Source: Mycobacterium sp. ST-F2 (GTDB lineage: Bacteria > Actinomycetota > Actinomycetes > Mycobacteriales > Mycobacteriaceae). From it: a stretch of 61,710 bases of DNA. The DNA lies in NCBI RefSeq assembly GCF_001905655.1, contig NZ_JMHT01000043.1:1-61710 (forward strand). The letters are read 5' to 3'. Below the pieces are notes generated by a model that was given only the letters and a program-made list of their open reading frames with translations, was not told the DNA's origin and did not search any database. How positions within the stretch are numbered: the first letter of the stretch is position 1; the number at the start of each line of letters is the position of its first letter. Made by a program: the position numbers and the translations under genes. Below are positions 35,412-44,164 of this stretch, piece after piece.

Positions 35412-36331
35412 TGCCGGTGCAACACGTCCAGGGCGTGCTGCAATTCCGGCGGGTACTCGCTGGTGATCTCGATCCACCGGCCGTCCGCCGGGTGCGCGAA
35501 ACCCAGCGACCGCGCGTGCAGCCACTGTCGCTCGAGCCCAAGCTTTTTCGCCAGCGTCGGATCGGCCCCGTAGGTCAGGTCGCCACAACACGGGTGATGC
35601 AGCGCCGAGAAATGCACCCGGATCTGATGTGTCCGCCCGGTCTCCAGATGTACGTCGAGCAGACTCGCGGCCACGAACGCCTCGACGGTGTCGTAGTGCG
35701 TGATGCTGTGCCGGCCGCCCTCGGTGACCGCGAACTTCCAGTCGTTGCCGCGGCTGCGGCCGATCGGCGCGTCGATGGTGCCGCTCGACGGATCAGGGTG
35801 GCCCTGCACCAGCGCGTGGTAGCGCTTGTCGACAGTGCGATGTTTGAACGCCCGCTTGAGCACCGTGTACGCCCGTTCGGACAGTGCCACCACCATGACG
35901 CCCGAGGTACCCACGTCGAGGCGGTGCACGATGCCCTGCCGTTCGTGGATGCCCGACGTGCTGATCCGGAAGCCGGCTGCGGCCAGCCCGCCGAGGACGG
36001 TCGGGCCCGTCCAGCCCACCGAGGCGTGCGCGGCCACCCCGGCCGGCTTGTCCACGACGACGATGTCGGCATCGGAGTAGAGGATCCCCATGCCCTCGAT
36101 CTCCTGCGGCGTGTTCTCCACCGGTTTCGGCGCCTCCGGCAGCCGGACCTCAAGCCAGGAGCCGGCCACCAGCTTGTCCGACTTGGCCGCCGGCGCGCCG
36201 TCGATATCGACCCCGCCGTCTTCGGCGATCGTGGCCACCGCGGTCCGCGACAACCCGAGCAGGCGAGCCAGGCCCGCGTCCACCCGCATCCCGGCCAGTC
36301 CTTCGGGGACCGGCATCGAACGGCTGCTCAT
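35408..36331 (-). CDS. RluA/RluD-family 23S rRNA pseudouridine synthase
   Basis: A 307-residue enzyme with an N-terminal S4 RNA-binding domain (MRVDAGLARLLGLSRTAVA) and a catalytic domain with the diagnostic GIVHRLDVGTSGVMVVA, whose Asp is the nucleophile. It probably isomerises uridines in 23S rRNA. It starts at an ATG overlapping the lspA stop (ATGA) and overlaps rarD at its end. The gene order ansA-lspA-rlu matches Rv1538c-Rv1540. Confidence 0.92.
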   Translation of the reverse strand: MSSRSMPVPEGLAGMRVDAGLARLLGLSRTAVATIAEDGGVDIDGAPAAKSDKLVAGSWLEVRLPEAPKPVENTPQEIEGMGILYSDADIVVVDKPAGVAAHASVGWTGPTVLGGLAAAGFRISTSGIHERQGIVHRLDVGTSGVMVVALSERAYTVLKRAFKHRTVDKRYHALVQGHPDPSSGTIDAPIGRSRGNDWKFAVTEGGRHSITHYDTVEAFVAASLLDVHLETGRTHQIRVHFSALHHPCCGDLTYGADPTLAKKLGLERQWLHARSLGFAHPADGRWIEITSEYPPELQHALDVLHRQ

Positions 36332-36957
36332 CGGCCCGTTTCAGCCTCGTCGACGGCCGTCGCGGCCGGTTCTGGCGAAGCAGGCGAATCCTGTTGTTCT
36401 GCAACAGTTTCTGCGGATTCGGTCTCCTGAGGTCGTTTGCCCTCGGTGTCGAAGTCGAATCCGAACATCGACAGGCCGACCAGTAGCACCGCCCCACACA
36501 CCACCGCCGAATCGGCGACGTTGAACACCGGCCACCAGCCGACGGAAAGGAAATCCACCACGTGCCCGCGCAGCGGCCCAGGCGACCGGAAGAACCGGTC
36601 CATGAGGTTGCCGACCGCACCGCCGAGGATCATGCCCAGACCCAGCGCCCACCACAGCGAGACCAGGCGCCGACCCATCCAGATGATGCCCAGCACCACA
36701 CCCGTGGCGATCAACGTCAGTACCCAGGTGTAGCCGGTGGCCATCGAGAAGGCCGCACCCGAATTGCGGACCAGCGTCCAGGTGATGGTGTCGCCGATGA
36801 TCTCGACAGGCTGGCCGGGCACCAGCAGCTTCACCGCCAGCACCTTGGTCACCACGTCCAGGCCCAGCACCAGCGCCGCCACCATCAGCAACAGCCGCAG
36901 GCGCCGCGGGGCGGGTCGGTTCTGGGGCTGCGCCGGCTCCGTGGATTCATCAGTCAC
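36328..36957 (-). CDS. lspA: Lipoprotein signal peptidase LspA (SPase II)
   Basis: A 209-residue inner-membrane aspartic protease that removes signal peptides from diacylglyceryl-modified prolipoproteins. Four membrane helices are present. The conserved LVRNSGAAFSM, GAVGNLMDRFF (first catalytic Asp) and FNVADSAVVCG (second Asp) are intact. An acidic, low-complexity C-terminal tail (about 35 residues) is an actinobacterial feature. The start is GTG at 36957; the frame is open upstream, but that part is antisense to ansA. It heads the operon with the pseudouridine synthase and rarD. Confidence 0.95.
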   Translation of the reverse strand: MTDESTEPAQPQNRPAPRRLRLLLMVAALVLGLDVVTKVLAVKLLVPGQPVEIIGDTITWTLVRNSGAAFSMATGYTWVLTLIATGVVLGIIWMGRRLVSLWWALGLGMILGGAVGNLMDRFFRSPGPLRGHVVDFLSVGWWPVFNVADSAVVCGAVLLVGLSMFGFDFDTEGKRPQETESAETVAEQQDSPASPEPAATAVDEAETGR

Positions 36958-36999
36958 TCCCCCATCATCCCAAAGACGCCGTGAGGAACAATTTCGCCC

Positions 37000-37923
37000 A
37001 TGAGTCGCGTCGTCGTGATCGCCACCGGAGGCACCATCGCCACCAGCACCGACCAAGACGGGATTGCGCGGCCGACGCGCAGCGCCACCGATCTGGTCGG
37101 CGGCCTCGGCGTCGGCGTCCAGGTCGACACCGTCGACCTGATGTCCGTCGACAGCTCCGAGCTGACCCCGGCCGATTGGGACCGGATCGGGGCTGCGGTA
37201 CAGGCCGCCGGTGACGCCGACGGGATCGTCATCACCCACGGCACCGACACCATGGAAGAAACCGCACTGTGGCTCGACATCACCTATGCCGGTGCCGCAC
37301 CGGTGGTCCTGACAGGCGCCATGCGCAGCAGTGACGCGCCCGACGCCGACGGCCCGGCCAACCTGCGGGAGGCGATCACCGTGGCCGCGAGCCCGTCCGC
37401 CCGCGACCTCGGCGTCCTGGTCAGCATGGCGGGCAGGGTGTGGCAACCGCTGGGAATGACGAAGGCCGGGCACGGGCTGGTCGGCACCGCCGTGGGATCG
37501 ATCAGGGAGGGCTCGTTCGTGCCCGACGCGGCCAAACGGCGGCCGCTGCTCGGCGCCTTGTCGGCCGCGTCCGTGCCACGCGTCGACATCGTCGCCGCAT
37601 ACGCGGGGAGCGACGCCTTGGCGATGGATGCGTTCGTGGCGGCCGGCGCCGGCGGGATCGTGCTCGAATCGCTCGGCTCGGGCAATGCGGGGTCCAAGGT
37701 GCTTTCCGGGGTCCAGCGCCTGTGTGCCGCCGGTGTCTCAGTGGCCATCGCCACCCGGGTGCCGGGCACCCGGGTCACGTCGGGCTACGGCCCTGGCCGG
37801 GCACTGATCGACGCCGGAGCGGTCTCAGCGGGCGGGCTGCGGGCCGCTCAGGCGCGTGTGCTGCTCATGGCGGCCCTGGCGGCCGGCATACCGGCGAACG
37901 GACTCTTCGCCGAGTGGGCCTAG
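37000..37923 (+). CDS. ansA: L-asparaginase
   Basis: A 307-residue amidohydrolase converting asparagine to aspartate and ammonia. The first catalytic Thr is in VVVIATGGTIATS and the second in ITHGTDTMEETALW. The rest matches type I/II bacterial asparaginases (LTGAMRSSDAPDADGP). It starts 42 bp from the divergent lspA and overlaps the convergent dinB by 4 bases. Confidence 0.93.
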   Translation: MSRVVVIATGGTIATSTDQDGIARPTRSATDLVGGLGVGVQVDTVDLMSVDSSELTPADWDRIGAAVQAAGDADGIVITHGTDTMEETALWLDITYAGAAPVVLTGAMRSSDAPDADGPANLREAITVAASPSARDLGVLVSMAGRVWQPLGMTKAGHGLVGTAVGSIREGSFVPDAAKRRPLLGALSAASVPRVDIVAAYAGSDALAMDAFVAAGAGGIVLESLGSGNAGSKVLSGVQRLCAAGVSVAIATRVPGTRVTSGYGPGRALIDAGAVSAGGLRAAQARVLLMAALAAGIPANGLFAEWA

Positions 37924-39293
37924 CCCCCGCCGTCTTCGCTCGGCAACTGCGCCAGGTACTCCTGCCAGTCGAGGCTCTCGATCGGGTCGGCGCGGGTGAT
38001 GTGCGGATCGTCGGCCGCGACGGTGCGCGCGATACCGGGGCCGCTGGCTCGGGTTTCGAACCGCACCGTCATGACACCGTGCCCGGCCCCCTGGACCCAA
38101 CCGTGGCCGTGCTCCGGATGCGCAACGTCGTCGCCGATGCGCCACGGGGATTCGGCGGGCGCGGCATTCAGCGGTCCGGCCTGACCCGCGGACACTGCGA
38201 CCTCGCCGTCGTCCGCCAGCTCGAGCTCCGGGAACAGCGACTCCTGACGGGCATCGGTCAGACCCGAAAATCCCACGCCCACAAGGCGAATCGGGCCGAT
38301 CTCGACCGGGTCGAGCAGCAGCCGGCGGGCCGTCGCCGCCAAGGTCGACGGGTCGGTGGTCGCGTACGGCAGCGTCGCCGAACGGGTCAGCGTGCTCATA
38401 TCGGATTTCTTCAGCTTGACCGTCACCGTGCGGGCGCCGCGGCCGTCGCGCTGCAGCCGCCGGTGCGCGTGGTCGGTGATGGGCCCGATGCTGTCGCGCA
38501 GCTGATCCAGGGTCGTCAGGTCCACCTGGAATGTGGACTCGGCGCTGATCTGTTTGGCCTCGGCACGTTCGGCCACCGGCCTGTCGTCGATGCCGCGGGC
38601 CAGCCGGTGCAGCGCCGGCCCGACCGTGCCGCCGAGCACGTCGGCGACTTCGGCATCGCTGAGCGCCGCCAGCGCCCCGATGGTCTCGATACCCAGCCGG
38701 TGCAGCTTCTCCTCGGCGACGGGCCCGATCCCCCACAGCCGGCGCACCGGCAAGGCTTCCAGGAGCGGCCCCTGCTCTTCCCCACTGACGATGCGCACCC
38801 CGTCGGGCTTGGCCAGCCCTGACGCGATCTTCGCGACCTGCTTGCCCGAACCCGCACCGACCGAGGCCACCAGTCCCGTCTCGGCACGCACCGCCGCCCG
38901 CAGGTCCTCGCAGAACCGCCGGACCTCGTCTGGCGCGGCGCCGACCAGCTCGGCAGGTTCACCGAAAGCCTCGTCGAACGACAGCTGCTCCAAGACCGGC
39001 ACCACCGCCCGGACCGCGTCGAGCGCCCGTCGGCTGGCCACCGAATACACCGCGCCCCGCGGCGGCAGCACCACGGCGGAAGCACCCACCAGTCGGCGGG
39101 CCTGATGCATGGGCATCGCCGAGCGGGCACCGAATCGGCGGGCCTGATAACTGGCGCCGGCCACCACGCCACGACCGCCGAGCCCGCCGACCAGCACCGG
39201 CCGGTCCCGCAGGGTAGGCCGGGTCAACTGTTCGACGGACGCGAAGAAGGCATCCATGTCCAGGTGCAGGACCCAGCGATCCACAGTGGCCAA
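37920..39293 (-). CDS. dinX: DNA polymerase IV (DinB/DinX)
   Basis: A 457-residue Y-family translesion polymerase. Catalytic acidic residues are in VLHLDMDAFFASVEQL and LSFDEAFGEPAEL. A helix-hairpin-helix (VRRLWGIGPVAEEKLHRLGI) and a little-finger domain (TVTVKLKKSDMSTLTRS) follow. The C-terminus has an extra domain (HPEHGHGWVQGAGHGVMTVRF) seen in mycobacterial DinX. The start at 39293 is TTG; a GTG three codons in is an alternative. Order matches Rv1537 next to ileS and ansA. Confidence 0.93.
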   Translation of the reverse strand: MATVDRWVLHLDMDAFFASVEQLTRPTLRDRPVLVGGLGGRGVVAGASYQARRFGARSAMPMHQARRLVGASAVVLPPRGAVYSVASRRALDAVRAVVPVLEQLSFDEAFGEPAELVGAAPDEVRRFCEDLRAAVRAETGLVASVGAGSGKQVAKIASGLAKPDGVRIVSGEEQGPLLEALPVRRLWGIGPVAEEKLHRLGIETIGALAALSDAEVADVLGGTVGPALHRLARGIDDRPVAERAEAKQISAESTFQVDLTTLDQLRDSIGPITDHAHRRLQRDGRGARTVTVKLKKSDMSTLTRSATLPYATTDPSTLAATARRLLLDPVEIGPIRLVGVGFSGLTDARQESLFPELELADDGEVAVSAGQAGPLNAAPAESPWRIGDDVAHPEHGHGWVQGAGHGVMTVRFETRASGPGIARTVAADDPHITRADPIESLDWQEYLAQLPSEDGGG

Positions 39294-39299
39294 TGCTAG

Positions 39300-39527
39300 G
39301 TGGATACCCTTCTGGACATGAACGACGTGCCGATCCGCGACGAATCGATCCGGCTGGGCCAGTTTCTCAAGCTGGCCGGACTGATCGACAGCGGAGCAGA
39401 CGCCAAGGCGGTGATCGGCGACGGCATGGTGCGCGTCAACGGCGAGGTCGAGACGCGGCGCGGACGCCAGCTGCGCCCCGGCGACTCCGTGACGTTCGAG
39501 GGACGGTCGGCGCGGGTCAGTGGCTGA
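39300..39527 (+). CDS. S4-domain RNA-binding protein (YbcJ-like)
   Basis: A small protein, 75 residues from GTG 39300 or 69 from ATG 39318 (MNDVPIRDES). It consists of one S4 fold: LGQFLKLAGLIDSGADAKAV, then GMVRVNGEVETRRGRQLRPG. It probably binds structured RNA. It is divergent from dinX with only 6 bp between start codons, so their promoters must overlap the coding regions or the transcripts are leaderless. Confidence 0.85.
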   Translation: MDTLLDMNDVPIRDESIRLGQFLKLAGLIDSGADAKAVIGDGMVRVNGEVETRRGRQLRPGDSVTFEGRSARVSG

Positions 39528-39542
39528 CCCGCGCCCGCGCCG

Positions 39543-42500
39543 TCAGGCCTTGGCGATCGCGGCCCGCACGCCGTCGCCGACGTCCGCACCGTCGGCCAGC
39601 TCAGCCGCGTCCACGACGGTGAACTCGGTCGCCAGGATCTCGCCGGCGATCAGGCCGGCATGGGTGGCCGCCCACTCCTGCTTGTCTGCCGGCACGGCGA
39701 GCGTCACGGTGATGCGGTCGGACACGTCCAGCCCCGTCGCCTTGCGCAGGTCCTGCAGTTCGCGGATGCGGTCCTTGGCCCAGCCTTCGGCCTCCAGCTC
39801 GGGGGTGACCGTGGCGTCGAGCACCACCAGGCCGGCACCGTCGGCCAGCGCCGCGGTGAACTCCGGTTCTGCGGCAACGAGTTTCGAGCTGTACTCCTCG
39901 GGAAGCAGGACAGCGGGCCCTGCCACCAACGTGCCGTCAGGATTGACGACGCCTTCGCCGGCCTTGACCGCCTTGATCGCGGCCTGCACGTCCTTACCGA
40001 TGCGCGGACCGGCGACGCGGGCGTTGACGGCCAACTCGAACTTGCCGTAGGCGTCGATGTCGTCGGTGAGCTCGACGGCCTTGACGTTGAGCTCGTCGGC
40101 GATGAGATCCTTGAAAGGCGCGAGGGCCGACGGGTTGTCCACCGCCACAGTCAGTTTCGGCAACGGCAGCCGCACGCGCAGCTTCTTGGCCTTGCGCAAG
40201 GAGGATCCGGTCGAGGCTACTTGCCGCACCCGGTCCATGGCCGCCACCAGCTCCGGGTCGGCCGGGACCACCCCGGCCTCGGGCCAGTCGGTCAGGTGCA
40301 CCGAGCGTTCGTCGGTCAGCCCGCGCCAGATCACCTCGGTGGCCAGCGGCAGCAGCGGCGCGGCCAGCCGGCACGTCACCTCCAGCACGGTGTGCAGGGT
40401 GTCGATGGCGTCGGCGTCCTCTTCCCAGAACCGCGAACGTGACCGTCGCACATACCAATTGGTGAGCGCCTCGGCGAACTGGCGCAGCTGCTCGCACGCG
40501 CCCGAGATGTCGCAGGCATCCAGCGATTCGGTCAGGGTGTCGCGTAGGTCGGCCAGCTTGGCCAGGATGTAGCGGTCCAGCACGTTGGTCGAGTCGGTGC
40601 GCCAGGTGCCCTTCTTCGGCGCGTACAGCGCCAGGAACGAGTACGCGTTCCACACCGGCAGCAGCACCTGCCGGACGCCGTCACGGATGCCCTGTTCGGT
40701 GACGATCAGGTTGCCGCCGCGCAGGATCGGCGAGGCCATCAGGAACCAGCGCATGGCGTCCGAGCCGTCGCGGTCGAACACCTCGGACACGTCCGGGTAG
40801 TTGCGCAGCGACTTGCTCATCTTCTGGCCGTCGTTGCCGAGCACGATGCCGTGTGCCACACAGGTTTTGAAGGCGGGGCGGTCGAACAGCGCCGTCGCCA
40901 GCACGTGCATGGTGTAGAACCAGCCGCGCGTCTGGCCGATGTACTCGACGATGAAATCGCCCGGGAAGTGGGCCTCTTCGCCGGCCGAGCCGTCGAACCA
41001 GTCCTGATTCTCGAACGGGTAATGCACCTGCGCATAGGGCATCGAGCCCGAGTCGAACCAGACGTCGAAGACGTCCTCGATGCGGCGCATGGTCGACTTG
41101 CCGGTCGGGTCGTCGGGGTTGGGCCGGGTCAGCTCGTCGATGTAGGGCCGGTGCAGATTGTCCGGGCGGACACCGAAGTCGCGCTCCAGCTCGTCGAGGC
41201 TGCCGTAGACGTCGATGCGCGGGTAGGCCGGGTCGTCCGACTTCCACACCGGAATCGGGCTGCCCCAGTAGCGGTTTCGCGAGATCGACCAGTCGCGGGC
41301 ATTGGACAGCCACTTGCCGAACTGGCCGTCCTTGACATGCTCCGGGTACCAGGTGATCTGCTGGTTGAGCTCGACCATCCGGTCGCGGAACTCGGTGACC
41401 TTGACGAACCACGACGACACCGCGCGGTAGATCAGCGGATTGCGGCACCGCCAGCAGTGCGGGTACGAGTGCTCGTAGGTCTCGTGGCGCAGCAGCACCG
41501 GCGCGTTGATCGCCGCCGGGCCGGTGCCGTTCTTCAGGTCCTTGATGATCTGCGGGTTGGCCTCGAAGACCTGCTGCCCCTGGTAGTCGGGCACGGTCGA
41601 GTCGAAGCGCCCGGTCGAATCCACTGGGGTGACCGCCACGATGCCGGCGGCGTCACACGTGGCCTTGTCGTCCTCGCCGTAGGCCGGCGCCATGTGGACG
41701 ATGCCGGTGCCGTCCTCGGTGGTGACGAAATCGCCCTGCAGCACCTGAAAAGCGTTGTGCGCCTTGTCACTGTCGACGAAGAACGCGAACGGCGGCAGGT
41801 AGTGCGTACCCAGCAGCTCGGCGCCGAGGTAGCTGCCGACAACCACCGGCTCCTCGCCGAACTCACGGGCGTAGGCGGCCAGGCGCGGCTCGGCCAGCAC
41901 GTAGTTCTGCTCGTCAGGACCCACCACCTGCACGTAGGTGACCTCGGGATTGACGGCGACCGCCTGGTTGGACGGCAGCGTCCACGGCGTCGTGGTCCAG
42001 ACCAGCAGGCGGGCACCGGCCACCGGGCCGTCCGTCGCGACGAAGCCGACGGTCAGCGCCGGGTCCTGCCGGCTCTGGTAGACGTCGTCGTCCATGCGCA
42101 GCTCGTGGTTGGACAGCGGCGTCTCGTCGTTCCAGCAGTACGGCAGCACGCGGTTGCCCTCATAGGCCAGGCCCTTGTCCCACAGCTGCTTGAACGCCCA
42201 GATCACCGACTCCATGAAGGTCAGATCCAGGGTCTTGTAGTCGTTGTCGAAGTCGACCCAGCGGGCCTGGCGCGTGACGTAGGACTGCCACTCGTTCGAG
42301 TACTTCATGACCGAGGCCCGGCAGGCGTCGTTGAACGCACCGATGCCCATGGCCTCGATCTGGGCCTTGTCGGAGATGCCGAGCTGACGCTGCACCTCGA
42401 GCTCGGCGGGCAGTCCGTGCGTGTCCCAGCCGAACCGGCGCTCGACCTTGTAGCCGCGCATGGTGCGGTAACGCGGGACGATGTCCTTGACGTAGCCGGT

Positions 42501-42689
42501 CAGCAGGTGGCCGTAGTGCGGCAGGCCGTTGGCGAACGGCGGCCCGTCGTAGAAGACGTATTCGGGGGCACCGTCACGGCGCGCGATGCTGGCCCGGAAG
42601 GTGTCGTCGCGGGCCCAGAACTCCAGGACCTCGGTCTCGAGATCGGGGAAATTCGGTGTGCCGCTGGCGGTTTTGGGGTACGCGCTCAC
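39543..42689 (-). CDS. ileS: Isoleucyl-tRNA synthetase
   Basis: A class I synthetase of 1048 residues. The HIGH motif appears as PPFANGLPHYGHLLTG and KMSKS as NDGQKMSKSLRNY; an editing domain lies between, and the C-terminal anticodon-binding and zinc-less tail are of the eukaryote-like type found in mycobacteria. The start was placed at GTG 42689 because TGGAGA lies about 8 bases before it and the conserved N-terminus (PKTASGTPNFPDLE) begins right after. The longer open frame to 42797 runs through the T-box leader and is not coding. Confidence 0.95.
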   Translation of the reverse strand: MSAYPKTASGTPNFPDLETEVLEFWARDDTFRASIARRDGAPEYVFYDGPPFANGLPHYGHLLTGYVKDIVPRYRTMRGYKVERRFGWDTHGLPAELEVQRQLGISDKAQIEAMGIGAFNDACRASVMKYSNEWQSYVTRQARWVDFDNDYKTLDLTFMESVIWAFKQLWDKGLAYEGNRVLPYCWNDETPLSNHELRMDDDVYQSRQDPALTVGFVATDGPVAGARLLVWTTTPWTLPSNQAVAVNPEVTYVQVVGPDEQNYVLAEPRLAAYAREFGEEPVVVGSYLGAELLGTHYLPPFAFFVDSDKAHNAFQVLQGDFVTTEDGTGIVHMAPAYGEDDKATCDAAGIVAVTPVDSTGRFDSTVPDYQGQQVFEANPQIIKDLKNGTGPAAINAPVLLRHETYEHSYPHCWRCRNPLIYRAVSSWFVKVTEFRDRMVELNQQITWYPEHVKDGQFGKWLSNARDWSISRNRYWGSPIPVWKSDDPAYPRIDVYGSLDELERDFGVRPDNLHRPYIDELTRPNPDDPTGKSTMRRIEDVFDVWFDSGSMPYAQVHYPFENQDWFDGSAGEEAHFPGDFIVEYIGQTRGWFYTMHVLATALFDRPAFKTCVAHGIVLGNDGQKMSKSLRNYPDVSEVFDRDGSDAMRWFLMASPILRGGNLIVTEQGIRDGVRQVLLPVWNAYSFLALYAPKKGTWRTDSTNVLDRYILAKLADLRDTLTESLDACDISGACEQLRQFAEALTNWYVRRSRSRFWEEDADAIDTLHTVLEVTCRLAAPLLPLATEVIWRGLTDERSVHLTDWPEAGVVPADPELVAAMDRVRQVASTGSSLRKAKKLRVRLPLPKLTVAVDNPSALAPFKDLIADELNVKAVELTDDIDAYGKFELAVNARVAGPRIGKDVQAAIKAVKAGEGVVNPDGTLVAGPAVLLPEEYSSKLVAAEPEFTAALADGAGLVVLDATVTPELEAEGWAKDRIRELQDLRKATGLDVSDRITVTLAVPADKQEWAATHAGLIAGEILATEFTVVDAAELADGADVGDGVRAAIAKA

Positions 42690-42704
42690 GTCGGTGGTCT
42701 CCAG

Positions 42705-42945
42705 TGCCGTCTGCACCAGTCGGTGCTCAGTTCCAGGCACGGGGACGACGATCTCGCGTCTGGACGCGAGCGCCGCGGTACCACCCCGCTTGCGCACAGC
42801 CGACCCGGAGAGGTCGCGCCCGTGCGCCGCTCAACTGCAGGCGATGACGGGCCCACCCGTTCGGTTCTACTGAGCCGCAGCCGCCATGGCCGCTACAGCC
42901 GTTCTTCCGAATGCTCCCCGGTGATGGCCGGATCGATGCGAATGC
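42705..42945 (-). promoter_or_regulatory. T-box riboswitch of ileS (translational type)
   Basis: On the minus strand the leader contains the diagnostic T-box sequence GGGTGGTACCGCG (42775-42787), which pairs with the tRNA acceptor end. An upstream short stem region holds an ATC triplet (42923-42925) suited as the Ile specifier codon in GGCCATCACCGGGGAGC. No U-rich terminator follows; instead the ribosome-binding site of ileS lies just after, so uncharged tRNA-Ile would free the ribosome site. Actinobacterial ileS T-boxes are known to act on translation. Confidence 0.85.
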
Positions 42946-42949
42946 AGCG

Positions 42950-42955
42950 ATTCTA
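42950..42955 (-). promoter_or_regulatory. Probable -10 of the ileS T-box transcript
   Basis: The minus strand reads TAGAAT about 8 bases before the beginning of the T-box leader fold. No clear -35 is seen, as is common in mycobacteria. Confidence 0.4.
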
Positions 42956-42986
42956 ACGGGCGCGGGCCGCCATGGATCACGCCGGA

Positions 42987-43631
42987 CTACTCCGCGACCG
43001 GGATGGCTTCCGACGCCAGCTCGATGACGGCGTAGGAGAACTGCTCGGCGAGTTCTTCCACGGTGTAGGGCTCGAACTGATGCCGGGCGTACCACCAATC
43101 GACGTGCAGCTCGTCACCGGTGTGGCACGCACGAACCTCGAGAGTGTGCGCCGGGCCGGGGTGCTCGCCGTCGATCGCGGACATGCCGTAGCTGAACAAC
43201 ACGTCGGCAACGTCATTCGGGTCTGCGGTGGCGGCCGCCAGCGCGGCGCGCACCGACTGCACCATCGTGGTGGCGTCCACCTCGGATGCCGAGACGGCGT
43301 CGACCTCGAGCTGACGAATCACAGCGAGTCCGCCGCCAGAGCGTTCCTTCGCTGCGGCCACGTCGACCGCGGCTCGGCCGGGCCCGAAGACCCGCTCGAT
43401 CGCGCGGCCGAGCGCTCCGATCAGCAGCACCTCGGCATCGACTCCCAGATATTCGACCGCGCCCTCGAGCTCGGCCGTGATCACCGGCGACAGCGATGCC
43501 TCGAGGCGCCGCATATCGACCTCAGTACCGACGGTGTCGTAACCGCCGAACTCGTAGTCGGCGACATGCATTGTCGCCGCAGCAGCAGAAGGAAGAACGG
43601 CGTCCATCGCGCCGGCATACGCAACAGTCAT
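42987..43631 (-). CDS. Stand-alone condensation-domain-like protein, 214 aa
   Basis: From ATG 43631 the protein resembles the C-terminal half of a peptide-synthetase condensation or epimerase domain: EVLLIGALGRAIERVFG (the acceptor-side helix), ADVLFSYGMSAI (like the conserved FNYLG stretch) and HTLEVRACHTGDELHVDWWY (like the terminal strand). The catalytic HHxxxDG motif of full domains is absent, so it should not condense on its own. It sits between ileS and a lipid biosynthesis locus, divergent from a HTH gene. It could be a docking or partner subunit. Assignment rests on pattern, not alignment. Confidence 0.5.
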   Translation of the reverse strand: MTVAYAGAMDAVLPSAAAATMHVADYEFGGYDTVGTEVDMRRLEASLSPVITAELEGAVEYLGVDAEVLLIGALGRAIERVFGPGRAAVDVAAAKERSGGGLAVIRQLEVDAVSASEVDATTMVQSVRAALAAATADPNDVADVLFSYGMSAIDGEHPGPAHTLEVRACHTGDELHVDWWYARHQFEPYTVEELAEQFSYAVIELASEAIPVAE

Positions 43632-43653
43632 GTGATGCACACTACAACACGAT

Positions 43654-43667
43654 TCCCAAATTTGGGA
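43654..43667. promoter_or_regulatory. 14-bp perfect palindrome, candidate operator
   Basis: TCCCAAATTTGGGA lies in the 134-bp divergent promoter region between the condensation-like gene and the HTH gene. Its symmetry and place make it a candidate site for the HTH protein. Confidence 0.45.
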
Positions 43668-43724
43668 CATAGCTCCCGAAACTGTGACGCCCATGTCAAT
43701 TACGGCTTATGTGTCGCAAAAACA

Positions 43725-43736
43725 GTTGCTAGCAAC
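43725..43736. promoter_or_regulatory. 12-bp perfect palindrome, candidate operator
   Basis: GTTGCTAGCAAC lies about 30 bp before the HTH gene's GTG. It is unrelated in sequence to the palindrome at 43654, so only one of the two may belong to the adjacent regulator. Confidence 0.35.
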
Positions 43737-43765
43737 CAAAGGGGGGAAGGGTCTATCGTGGCAGA

Positions 43766-44119
43766 GTGCCCCGAACAGACCAGAACGGCAGACAGCTCAA
43801 GGCGCTGCTCGACTACATCTTCGACGGCGACGTCGAAGCGAGGGAGATCTACGGTGCGCTCGGAACGTCGAGCAGTACGTACTACCGGCGAATCAAAGAG
43901 GCCGACTATCCCAACGCGGAAGAACTCCGCCTGGTGGCCGATCACTTCCGGTTGAGCTATCCCGACCTGCAGGTTCGGTTCGGCCTGATGAGCCACGACG
44001 AGGTCATCAACTACATCCAATCGGCACCCCTCGCGGTTGCCACGGCGGCGCCGGCGGTCCCCAAACGCGCCACAAAGTTGTCGGAAATGACGCGACGTGC
44101 TGATGCGCCGCCGCTATGA
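43766..44119 (+). CDS. HTH DNA-binding protein, 117 aa
   Basis: A small regulator with an N-terminal helical DNA-binding fold: QLKALLDYIFDGDVEAREIY, ALGTSSSTYYRRIKEADYP (recognition helix) and AEELRLVADHFRLSYPDLQ, a Cro/C1-like arrangement. The C-terminal tail is Ala/Pro-rich. It starts at GTG 43766. It is followed 45 bp downstream by a membrane-protein gene on the same strand and preceded by two palindromes. It may regulate itself and its neighbours (inference). Confidence 0.7.
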   Translation: MPRTDQNGRQLKALLDYIFDGDVEAREIYGALGTSSSTYYRRIKEADYPNAEELRLVADHFRLSYPDLQVRFGLMSHDEVINYIQSAPLAVATAAPAVPKRATKLSEMTRRADAPPL

Positions 44120-44164
44120 CCAGTAGAATCTGAGCGTTCGCAGGCGCTGGCAAAGGCTCCAACC

